This document shows, one piece after another, positions 1 through 8,868 of a stretch of 64,000 nucleotides of DNA. The notes beneath the pieces were generated by a model. It saw only the letters and a program-made list of their open reading frames with translations, was not told the DNA's origin and did no database searches. Position 1 is the first letter of the stretch; the number at the start of each line of letters is the position of its first letter. The stretch covers positions 10,231,391 to 10,295,390 of the forward strand of contig NC_092657.1 of assembly GCF_032118995.1 (NCBI RefSeq), read 5' to 3'. Position numbers and translations under genes: made by a program. Origin of the DNA: Asterias amurensis (lineage: Eukaryota > Echinodermata > Asteroidea > Forcipulatida > Asteriidae).

Positions 1-507
1 AGATGGCCCAGACGGAGTACAAAAGAAGACATGACAAGCTGGCCAAGGTGATTCTCTGGGATCTGTGTCAGAAGTATGGTGTCAAAGTGCTTGCGAAATG
101 GTACGACCATGTTCCGGAGAAAGTTGTAGAGACCGACCAGGTCAAGATCCTATGGGACTTCAACAATTCAGACCGATCATGTTATACAGCATGGGTGTCC
201 GGATGTTGTACTATTAGATAAGACGAAGAAGATGTGTCATGTCATTGACATAGCTCTGCCAGGTGATATAAGTGTAGCTTCGAAGGAGATGGAAAAGATC
301 AAGAAGTACCAGGACCTGGCCAGGGGACTTCGTAATATTTGGCAGATAAAGGTACAAGTAGAGGTGGTCGGAGCACTTGACACCATTCCAAAACAGCGGG
401 AAACATCTAGATGAAATAGGGACAAATGTGAGGGTAGATCTGTTACAGAAGGCAGTGCTTTTGGGGGCAGCGAGGATCCTGATAAAGACCTTTGAGATCT
501 AAGGCTA
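1..507 (+). pseudogene. Decayed C-terminus of a LINE-type reverse transcriptase
   Basis: Readable protein is spread over at least two frames. The first frame gives WDLCQKYGV, KWYDHVPEKVVE and KILWDFN. A second frame starting near 187 gives IDIALPGD and KYQDLA, then VVGALDTIP. A third gives VDLLQKAVLLGAARIL near 430-500. These segments, in this order, match a C-terminal region I know from many non-LTR retrotransposon polyproteins of marine invertebrates, where IDIAVPGD and KYQDL are conserved. The role is inferred only from that resemblance. The frame changes and a stop near 412 show it is dead. The 5' part lies outside the window. The exact clade cannot be named from this piece. Confidence 0.6.
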
Positions 508-1465
508 CGGGACGTAGCCCGACTCGAGGAGTTACCGGCACAAAGGAAAATGTGATCATTCTTTTGCATGCTGCTGCAATAAGAAGTGTGACCTTTCAAA
601 CGAAACAAACACTATTGATTGAGAAACTGACAAGTTACATTCATGGTTATCAATTTCTTAGAGAATGGTTGAAGATCTGGGAGAAACAGCCCGAAAAGAG
701 TTGGTGAAGTCACTTTGTGAGTGAATGCCAGGACTTGTCCTCAACATCTTGAGAACGTCGTCACACCATCCACCTGCGGCAGAGTACTCGCCAAGCTGGT
801 GTGTTTGTAAACATTGTAGGGAGATGCCCACATAACCAGAGAAGTTGTGCTGCCAACAAAGGCCGAATCGATGTATCTCAAACCTAGCGGTACGAGACTG
901 ATTATTTCATACTGTCAATGGCATGCATATCATGTTCAGCTCTAACTGCTATAGCAGTCCAGTTTTGTTACTTAATGATTTGATCTGCACCCCCCCCCCC
1001 CCTTAAAAAACAAAGGGCAGTGTGTTAGTATATTATTTAATAAGGACACAAAGAGTAGGCCTAGGCAGTAATTTCATTGTAATTACTTGTCGGCCTCCTG
1101 GTTTTGTTGAGTTTCATAACATTTTAAATAACATCAAATGGCCACATCCTAAATAGATATACAAGTGTGTATGCTTCGATTTTAAAGGGAAAGGGCTCTT
1201 AGGCATTTTTTTCTATGGGTAGACCTATGAGGCAATTGTAAAAAATGTTATGGAGCATTCCAAGTGCACCAAGCAATGGCCAGGCAATCGTCTTTGTTGC
1301 CTTCGTGAAGTATTATGCCTGACTACTAAAAGTCGGGTTTTGTCTGCAAAAATATCAAGAAATTGAATAAACTGTAAGTGCATACTATAATGTGTATTTC
1401 CTTACATATGTGAACAACCAATCGTTTTTATTAACTGTGTATAAAATAAAATCATACTTGAACAG
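508..1465. other. No gene seen; AT-rich sequence with a poly-C tract
   Basis: This stretch has no reading frame with recognisable protein. It contains a short poly-C run near 990-1003 and an AT-rich tail. The only short plus-strand ORF (492-707) overlaps the LINE tail and shows no motif. Confidence 0.5.
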
Positions 1466-1573
1466 ATCGTGAGGCACCTGGTGCTGGATAACTACGAGTT
1501 AGAACTAGCACGACTTCATAGGAATGACCTGTTTGGTCAAAACGACCTTCCACCAGGGGAGCATAATATCTAA
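1466..1573 (+). other. Candidate terminal coding exon, unrecognised
   Basis: A splice-acceptor-like CAG at 1463-1465 is followed by 35 uninterrupted codons and a TAA at 1571-1573. The product begins IVRHLVLDNYELELARLH and ends with an acidic, proline-containing tail. The composition looks protein-like rather than random, but I do not recognise the family. No partner exon is identified upstream in this window, so it could be chance. Confidence 0.2.
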
Positions 1574-2216
1574 AATAGAAGACTTCGCCACTCGGCCTAT
1601 AGAAAATATGTACAGTGGCAGCACGGCAGGCTGGGTGCTGGCAACAGAGTTTAAACCGTGTCAAGTTGTTGTGTATGGAACATTATGGATTAATTTCCAG
1701 ATAGTTTCGGGGCATACACCGGGTTTTTTCAGAACAGGTTTAAAACTAAAGGTTATTTTTCTGTTATCAAAAACAACAAAAACATATACTTAATTCTTCC
1801 AATCAACACTTTTCAGTATTTTAACAGTATTTCATTTGTTGTGCAACTTGCTTATGCTAAAAAACTAATTTGCTTGGATGCAATGCAAGCAGAGTGGAAC
1901 GTTTCTGTTTTTTCATCACACTGGACTTGGTTGATGTTAATTATTTTTGGGGGACCATTTGCAATGTTCATGTCATTAAGTTAAATTTAAAGTATATGAT
2001 TAGTTACAATTTATATGAGAATCTTATTTTTATTTATGGATTTCCCAATTCTTCCATAACTTCTACCGTACTTTCACTTGCTGGACAAACATCACCTGAT
2101 AACTTTCAGTTTGCTCATGATGCCGGGTTTTGGGGGTGGTCCTGCAATTTCCCTCCATGGATGCTTCACATTCTATGTTCAATCTTGCCACTTCTGGACC
2201 AGCAACCATCCTGCAT
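1574..2216. other. No gene seen
   Basis: AT-rich sequence with scattered short ORFs (for example 1870-2220 plus) that have no motif and partly mirror the pseudogene on the opposite strand. Confidence 0.4.
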
Positions 2217-2827
2217 TTAAGAGCTTATAGGTTTTGAGTTGTTCATGAGCCTGATCGATTGCCATACATGAGGACGCTCGCTTGTCTTTCGAACTGTGAA
2301 CTTGCCATTGTTGAATTCAGATGCAATCTCTGGGTGGGCCTTGCTTATGTTTACCATGTCTCTTACATGAACTTGTGGAATCTCCTGTTTCTTGCGATCA
2401 CACCAGTTGTCAAATTCTTCAAACTGAGAGCCTGGTTCTAGTGATTCCTTGTTAATGGCATATGACTTGTTAAGGAGGATGTGCAAGCTGCTAGCAGTTA
2501 CTTGATATGCATGTCTTGTTCTTGTGACACGAGATACCTTCAAATATGATTTGGCAGTTCCTGCAGCTGCCATACTGGCCTGGAGAAGTGACTCCACCCC
2601 ACAAGAGTCTTCCAACCAGTCTCCTGTGACCTTCAGTCCTGCCATCTCATTGTGCAATCTATCCTCTCCATAGTCTGACGGCCATTGCCATTGTATCTGT
2701 TTGGCAATGGTGTAGGTAGTTGATCAGCAGTAACCACTTGAACTTGGGATGGGTTGAGTAACGGTACAACCTGCTTGATTTTTTTCATTGAGTGGCGTAT
2801 CATGGCAACAGTGATTTGAATCATCAT
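2217..2827 (-). pseudogene. Remnant of an unrecognised, repeated transposon-type protein
   Basis: Two overlapping minus-strand frames (2633-2827, then 2217-2657) join into one damaged protein. Readable blocks in order are LLNPSQVQVVTADQLP, HNEMAGLKVTGDWLEDS, AGTAKSYLKVSRVTRTRHA and VHVRDMVNISKAHPEIASEF. I recall many near-identical uncharacterised proteins with an H-N/G-E-M-A, G-T-A-x-S-F-L-K, VTRTRxAHQ and HVRDM block order in cnidarian and echinoderm genomes. That points to a multicopy mobile-element protein, but I cannot name its enzyme class. A frameshift lies near 2640 and a deletion precedes the HVRDM block. Residues that should follow near the C-terminus are replaced by unrelated sequence, so it is inactive. 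Confidence 0.45.
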
Positions 2828-3929
2828 CGCTGTTACAAATTATTCCACCATGAAACAGTCCAACTTCGTTTCTTTTACTTTGTTGTTATTATATGATTAA
2901 GCCCCAAAAGTTGAAGCATTTACAATTTTAATCCGTGTAATTCTTACTAAACCATAAATAGTGTGTTGAAATCGGTATTGAATTATAAAGATATTCAAAT
3001 ATGAAATAAGCTTTCATGTTGTGGAGTAAACCCTGTTGTTCTACTTGATTGTGCAATTGCCAAGAAGTCACAGGTCAAAGGTTCATTTGTGGTTAACATG
3101 AAACATTTTTGTACATTGAAGAATTTGGTCATGAAAAAATACAGTTCCATCTCCATTTGGATGGAAAGAAGTTGAAACTTAATTTGTCAATTGGAAATAA
3201 AGTTGAATAAAAAAAGGTTTATTGAATGACATTTAAGCAAGTTTAACTTAGTTTTTGTTTATAGGGAGACTATTTAGCGACATTTGGTGGTAGACACCTC
3301 GATGACTGTCTGAGAAGAGCCATACGTTGCCTTAGAGAATAACCTATAGCTTGATATAATCCCAGTAAAATTAGTCTAAAGTTACTCACAATGCCTTTGG
3401 CTTCGACATTGCTTATCCTTTGGTCCGAGATTCATGGGAGGTTTGCGTTGCTGATGGACCGTATAAAACACCCGCCGGACCCCTACCCATGCTAGACTGC
3501 TAGACGGGTCGACAAGCCTCAACGCTGGCCTAGCTGTCCGCTGGTTCACACCCGAAGAAGTACCCTTCTCAGCACCCGCAACGCAAATCTCAACCACAAT
3601 ATAAAATTCCTTCGATTTTGTTGTGCGCTCTACGAAACCCATTACAAAAGCGTAATATCTTAAATGCCTGACGGGTCATTACAACCATAGTGATTCAATC
3701 AAATATTGCCCCCACCATGTTATGCCTATAACAGTAAACATTAACTTTCAGCCATTTAGAGAATGCCATCTCAGCGCTGAATTGCGACATAATTTACATT
3801 AAAATATTTATTTAAAAGCTGAACAATACGAAATGCACAAGAACATTTCATAAAAGTTCACAAAAACAAGGGCCTGCCAGAAATGTACATACAGTTTGTC
3901 TACATTTATATACAATTAAGACCAGGAAA
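2828..3929. other. No clear gene; one possible short exon at 3265-3342
   Basis: Mostly AT-rich. At 3265-3342, after a TATAG acceptor-like site, 25 codons read without a stop, beginning GDYLATFGGRHLDDCLRRAI, and end at TAA. I cannot assign this. A minus-strand ORF at 3382-3642 shows no motif. Nothing else is supportable. Confidence 0.3.
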
Positions 3930-4290
3930 TTCAGCAAATTGAATATATTAAAATGGTTACAGGAGCTTGGGGAAGTAGGGCTGCGGTCCACTGCTGGCTA
4001 ATCGGCGGGTACAGTTCCGATCTGACAATTCTGCAGTGGTTCATATTATCAATAGCCAAACTTCTACATGTGAGAGGAACACGCATCTCGTGAGATTGTG
4101 TCTCATTAATATTGTTTTTCGGGCAGTACATATCCCTGGGGTTTGTAATGAATTAGCTGATGCATTATCTGCTGTTTCCTTGGTTCCTCGAACTACTAAA
4201 TACCTTCATGCGTACATAAAATATCTGCAGGGCACAGAGCAGTTTTCCCTTTGTCTCATTGTCTGACGCAATTCGACGTCTTTGCCGATT
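3930..4290 (+). pseudogene. DIRS/Ngaro-type retrotransposon fragment (RNase H end)
   Basis: The frame at 4036-4266 reads INSQTSTCERNTHLVRL, then FRAVHIPGVCNELADALSA, then PRTTKYLHAYIKYLQ. The order NxQTS..HLVR, H-I-P-G-x-x-N-x-x-A-D-A-L-S is the C-terminal RNase H signature of DIRS-like and Ngaro-like tyrosine-recombinase retrotransposons. The following basic segment resembles the start of the tyrosine recombinase domain. Stop codons before 4036 and the loss of all catalytic recombinase motifs show it is a short relic. The sequence at about 4230-4290 recurs at about 14590-14655, so a further repeat overlaps its end. Confidence 0.5.
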
Positions 4291-4920
4291 GCGGTTGTGA
4301 CGGCGAATGTTGAGCGTTTATTTAATATTTCCGTTAATAACCACATTCGCTGGCATATTCTCTCTGGTGTGAGAGTAGCTCTAGAAATGAAGCCTTACCG
4401 AAGTTGGTATGCGGCTCTCATTTCAGGAGGGATGTTCCTTGCAGGTTCCAACGTTTCCTTTTTCACCCCTTCCACTTGACAAGGTAGAATACTTTGCGGC
4501 CTTTCCCTTCTTTGCCTTTGATTTTGTCACTATTAAATACATCCGACTCTGTTTTGAAAAGGATAGAGAGTGAACTTAATGTTATTGTTTCAAAAGCAAG
4601 TTTATTGGGTTGTTGGCCCGGGTTGTTGGCCCGTATGATGAGTACCGATCAGTTTCATCCCCAATGGATATAATGTTTGGTAAAACTCAAAAATGATGAT
4701 TTTGATTTTTGGAAAGTAGTTGCACCAATTCCTGTTTTATTTTTATTTCAAGCCCAGATTTGTTAAATCTTTGTAAAATAATATAACTATCACCAATTCT
4801 TATAAAGCGCCTTATAATCAGTTCATTCCCAATATACATGGGAAACAGTTCATTCCAAATATACATGGGAACTCGCCTTGTTCCTTAATATCGGTTGACT
4901 TGGCTACAAAAGTTATTTAG
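4291..4920. other. No gene seen; short local duplications
   Basis: Contains a duplicated GGGTTGTTGGCCC-type motif near 4611-4634 and a doubled segment of about 25 bp around 4821-4870 (GTTCATTCCxAATATACATG). No protein motif was found. Confidence 0.4.
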
Positions 4921-5120
4921 AAAAGCAGTCGAAGGACACTCGATAGTATGCTTTAAAGAAAGCATGAAGATGTCTGTCTAGTGTGATAACACCTACATTC
5001 CTTTGTTTCTTGACTTCATCAAAAGCAGTTGAAGGACACTCGCTAGTATGCTTTAAAGAAAGCATGAAGATGTCTGTCTAATTTGACAACACGTACATTC
5101 CTTTATTTCTTGACTTCATC
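4921..5120. repeat. 100-bp tandem duplication, two copies
   Basis: Positions 4921-5020 and 5021-5120 are nearly identical 100-bp units. Each starts AAAAGCAGT and ends CTTGACTTCATC, with only a handful of substitutions. The high identity indicates a fairly recent duplication just upstream of the Ty3 remnant. Confidence 0.85.
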
Positions 5121-5210
5121 ATATTCTGAAGGAGGACGAAATCTTTGGGTGTTTCTACATCTGTGACAGACAAATAAAAGAGACACGAAAATGTAATTCA
5201 AAACACCTTC

Positions 5211-6373
5211 ATGCGTGTGTGCCTCGAGACGGAGAAACTAGTCATTTTGACACAGAAGTATAGACAAACCATTCGAGAAGAGTTTCATGGGGAAAAGTCT
5301 GCTGGACATATGGGCGTTAGAAATACCCTTGAAAAGGTCAAGATGAGATATTATCGGGTAGGATTGTCGGCTTATGTCCGGTCCTTTATCACGAAAATCA
5401 CCTCCCAAGAAGGGCAGAGCGCCGAACTGAGAGGGGTATTAACATGTACATCATTGCAATTGGCGACTATTTTACCAAGTGGATGGAGGCATATCCACTA
5501 CAAGATCAGAAGGCCGATACAGTAGCTAAGATGTTTGTAGAGTTTATTTGCAGGTTTGGTGTGCCACAGGAACTCCACACAGACCAGGGACGGAACTTTG
5601 AGGCTGGAGTCATACAAGGAGTTCGTAAGTATCTGGGGGTGAGAAAAACCAGAACTACTGGATACAATCCACGGTCGGACGGGTTGATTGAGAGATTTAA
5701 CCGGACTCTGATGAACATTGTGTCTACCATGATCGATCCCGTTAAGTGTCACAAAGAATGGGATGACCAACTACCATTGGCTACGATGTCGTACCGGACA
5801 TCAGTCCAAGAATCAACAGGGGAGACACCTAACACGATGACGCTTGGGAGAGATCTAGCTGTACCCATAGATATAGTTACAGAGCAAGTCTGGACCGAGG
5901 AAGATTTGGAGAACAGGGATGACTATGCAGATAAGTTAAGAATAATAATGCAACTAGCTCACACCGGGGCCAGAGAGTGTTTAAAAGGCGCAGCCGTCAG
6001 ACAGAAGAAAAATTACGACAGGAGAGGCCAAGCCAGTAAACTAACAGAGGGGACATTTGCATGGTTGCATAACCCTGCTAAAAAGAAAGGAATAAGTCCT
6101 AAACTTAGAAGTCCTTTGGAGGGACCGTATTTGATAACACATAACCTATCTGATGTTATTTTCAGAATTCAGGTGAAACCAAAAGGAAAGATGCTCGTGG
6201 TGCATGCAGACCGCCTGAAATTGTACGAGGGTAACAGCAGAGAGAATTGGCTTAAATCTGAAGTCAGTAACAACAGTCAAGAAGGGAAAGAGAGTTCTTT
6301 TCCCACAACAAAGGAGGTGACTGTGCGTCACAACCCAAAACGAAGGCGCCAGAGACCCTTGCGATATACTTAA
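5211..6373 (+). pseudogene. Ty3/gypsy retrotransposon pol: integrase region, 5'-truncated
   Basis: Integrase inserts the cDNA of an LTR retrotransposon into host DNA. The first frame (5211-5525) carries the zinc-binding region, with HGEKSAGHMGVRNT and a tract of the type KVKMRYYRVGLSAYVRSFI. The second frame (from 5444) carries the catalytic core. The D,D,E residues are visible in IGDYFTKW, LHTDQGRNFE and RSDGLIERFNR, followed by a GPY/F-like module (SPLEGPYLITH) and a basic tail ending RRRQRPLRYT. The second CxxC of the zinc region is missing where the two frames meet, so the N-terminal domain is broken. No reverse transcriptase, protease or gag is found upstream, so this is a 5'-truncated copy. 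The 309-codon core frame has no stop, suggesting modest age. A zinc-finger ORF follows 63 bp downstream. Confidence 0.85.
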
Positions 6374-6436
6374 ATAGAGTGATGTATTTACGTAAGATGG
6401 ATATTTCTGTTTGTTTATTTTAACTACAGATACAAG

Positions 6437-7317
6437 ATGAAGACATTAAAATGCTTTGAATGTGGCCAAACCTTCTGGAGGCGGTGGAACTTGAACCGCC
6501 ACATCGATACCCACAAGCAAGAGAAAGATAAATACAGATGTCCCCAGTGCCCGACCACCACAAATTTCATGATTTGAGACGACACACCTGGCACAAACAC
6601 CTGGGTGTGGAGGATGGGAGAGCGCCAAAGAGTAAGAGGGTGAAACCACGAAGTGAGGAAGAGACACAGGAGGAAAGAAAGAAACGACATGGAGAGGAAG
6701 AAAAACGGAGAAAGGACAAGCTGAATGGGAAGGAAGAGAAGAAACGGGAACAGGAGAAGAAACACGAAGAAGAGAGAAAGGAGAAGAAACGAGAAAGGGA
6801 GGAGCAGGAGAAGAAACGAGAAAAGGGGAAACAGGAGGAGAAACAAGAGAAGATAAGAAAAGAGGAAGAACATGAAGAGCTAAGGAAAGAGGAGAACGAG
6901 GAAGAAGGCGAGATGCAAGAGAGGGAAGAGGAGGTTGTGGCGTATGCCGCCTCAATATATCTTCTGGACGAGGAGAAAGATAGCTATTTGCTTCGACCAC
7001 AAACACCCGTAAAAGGAACCAGGATAGGAAAACGGTTAGCGACCAAACAGGCACCAAGCCCAACTTCATCGATCCGTTCTATGTCATCGGAAACTTCCTC
7101 AGCCTCATCCGCATGTTCATCAACATCTTCAGCAACATCTTCAACATCAAACTCATCCTCGTTTCCGGATTCCAACCCTCTTAACCGGAACTTAACCCCC
7201 GAAGAAGTAAAATTAGTGCTAAAGGGGAAGGTGACAAAACTCATTGAACGGCATACGGTGAAGCATAGGGACCACATCGAAACCTGGGAGAAAGAATATG
7301 TTTTGTCAGAGGAGTGA
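6437..7317 (+). pseudogene. Third ORF of the Ty3 element: C2H2 fingers plus charged coiled coil
   Basis: ATG at 6437 opens MKTLKCFECGQTFWRRW and continues NLNRHIDTH, a C-x2-C-x12-H-x3-H zinc finger. A second finger begins CPQC at about 6539, then shifts frame near 6560 and resumes as LRRHTWHKH in the frame that runs to 7317. Next come about 110 residues very rich in K, E and R (6630-6950), predicted coiled coil. A serine-rich linker follows (7080-7160), then a C-terminus VLKGKVTKLIERHTVKH ending YVLSEE. A polypyrimidine stretch and CAG lie at 6415-6429, just before the ATG, like a splice acceptor. A similar C-terminus (GKIVRVTERVIK...NLNEE) ends the zinc-finger ORF of the second Ty3-like element at 34.7 kb. 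The function is unknown; nucleic-acid binding is inferred from the fingers. Confidence 0.6.
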
Positions 7318-7583
7318 ACTAATAACTGTTTTTCAAAGTAATAAGTATATATGTTGGGGGATTGTTAAAAGAAAAAAAATGTGTTGATGATTGTTATTGT
7401 TCAAATGTGTTGAGAATTGTTATTGTTCAATTGTGTTGCGGATTGTTAAAAACAAAAATGTGTTGAGGATTGTCATTGTTCAAATTATGTTGAGGACTGA
7501 TAAACCAAACTTTTTGTGGAATTTTCAGATTAATTATCTAAGTTCGCAATATTTAAAATTTGAAGTTTTTATTCTAGAATTGT

Positions 7584-7696
7584 ATTAAGTGAGACAAAAT
7601 TTGGGTTTTAATCTAAAATACGCTGGTGACAGCGTAAAGTCTCGGGAGGCGGCTGTGTGACGTGGTGGGAGCCACGTCTATTTTGTCTCACTTAAT
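7584..7696. repeat. 17-bp perfect inverted repeat with nested palindrome
   Basis: ATTAAGTGAGACAAAAT at 7584-7600 is the exact reverse complement of the sequence at 7680-7696. Inside, GACGTGG and CCACGTC form a second short palindrome near 7658-7678. It could fold into a branched hairpin within the LTR-like region or be a small MITE. Confidence 0.6.
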
Positions 7697-8148
7697 TATT
7701 GTGTATTTCTCCCTAAACAAGGAAAAACTTACCTTTGAGATGTAAAATTTAATTAATGTAAAAACAAGTGATATAAATCCGTACAATTCTCATTAATTAC
7801 TTTAGTTCTATGCGACGAGATGATCGTTGTATAGGCGCCGCCTATGTACAACTCAGTTCAATAATATTCCATAGGTCTAGGACACGTGATTCGTCATACT
7901 GATTAATAAGGCCGACGCTGTTAGGACTTTCTTTCCTTAAATTAAGCTTGTAAAAGTGCAGAAAGACCCGTTTTTATTCATAAATAAGTTCACAATCATT
8001 ACTTGTCTTAGTCTCGATTTATAAAACCTTACAACTTTTCTTTTTTTAAGGGTTTATTGCAAATGTTGTCTACTTTTTTCGTAGCGCGCGAATCCTATTT
8101 TGCGTGGCTTCCTTCTGCCAATCCAAAAGCGGTAAGAAATTTGCGGCC

Positions 8149-8184
8149 TATATAAAGGGAAAGTTTTACATTGTATGTTCAGTT
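8149..8184 (+). promoter_or_regulatory. TATA box and initiator, LTR-type core promoter
   Basis: TATATAAAGG at 8149-8158 is followed 31 bases later by TCAGTT at 8179-8184, a match to the animal TCAGT initiator. The spacing is what RNA polymerase II uses. It lies in the proposed LTR, so transcription of a Ty3 element from here is the simplest reading. Confidence 0.5.
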
Positions 8185-8779
8185 ACTAAATAGAAGCTGT
8201 CCTAAATTATCTGGTTAGTGTTGTTTTGTTTATAACTTGAATGAAATGCACCCAGATTATTGCTCTTTCGTGATTTATTTACGACAAATGTTTGACGATT
8301 GCTGGAAATTATAGTGTTATATTATTTTACATCTCGACACTCAATATAAAAGATTTTGGGCTATTATTTGAGGAACTTTTTGTGTGCTATATTTTACGTG
8401 AATATTGCTCAAATAAATCTCTCTATATAAATATTGTGTGCTGAATTATCGGATATTTTGGGCCATTCCTTACTGAATATCAGGAGAAAATTATCGGGTT
8501 ATTGTGCATAAATTACGTTAATTATTTAGTCAGTTGCTGCAATAGAAGCTGTCCTAAATTATCAGGTATGGGGACAGCGGCAGCAACTCACTCACTCACC
8601 CTTAAGTACGGACTTCGCATTTGGAGTTACTGAACAACCGAGTCCGCATTGCGAGTCGTAAAATCAACCATGCATTGGGCCGAACGTTAATTTATATACA
8701 ATGTATCAACTCCACGGCTGTTTCGCTTCAATAGACTGTGCGTAATTAAGTTTATCGAACGAATGTGTGTTTTCATTAC

Positions 8780-8868
8780 TCCAGTGCGAGCGATGACGTC
8801 ATTAAAATGGCGCCGCCCATGGACGTAAACAAAAGACGAAAACGACCCCGATTTTGTTTGCAAATCTC
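8780..8868 (+). promoter_or_regulatory. CRE-containing GC-rich segment upstream of RAG1-like copy A
   Basis: A perfect palindromic cAMP-response element TGACGTCA is at 8794-8801, followed by GC-rich ATGGCGCCGCCC. A short upstream frame from 8807 encodes a basic stretch (KRRKRPR) and stops at 8882-8884, overlapping the start of copy A in another frame. This may be a promoter and 5' leader, but transcription is not shown by the sequence. Confidence 0.35.

Larger units (their letters stand above)
7318..8600 (+). mobile_element. Probable 3' LTR and downstream edge of the Ty3 element
   Basis: A purine-rich run ending near 7380 is followed by TGTGTTGATGATTG and several imperfect copies of a GTGTTGAGGATTGTTATTGTTC motif up to 7490. 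This is the expected place for a polypurine tract and LTR start. A core promoter lies at 8149-8184. The segment at 8180-8219 (TAGAAGCTGTCCTAAATTATC) recurs at 8537-8567. The 3' boundary is not determined because no 5' LTR exists here for comparison, so the extent is approximate. Confidence 0.4.

Noticed and set aside
5498-5770. Minus-strand ORFs opposite the integrase
   Set aside because: They are shadows of the integrase reading frame, which has its catalytic residues on the plus strand.
6446-7069. 207-codon minus-strand ORF and an overlapping 149-codon one
   Set aside because: They are the antisense of the Lys/Glu-rich coiled coil of the plus-strand zinc-finger ORF, which has recognisable fingers; the Ser/Leu/Phe/Pro-rich product is what that complement gives.
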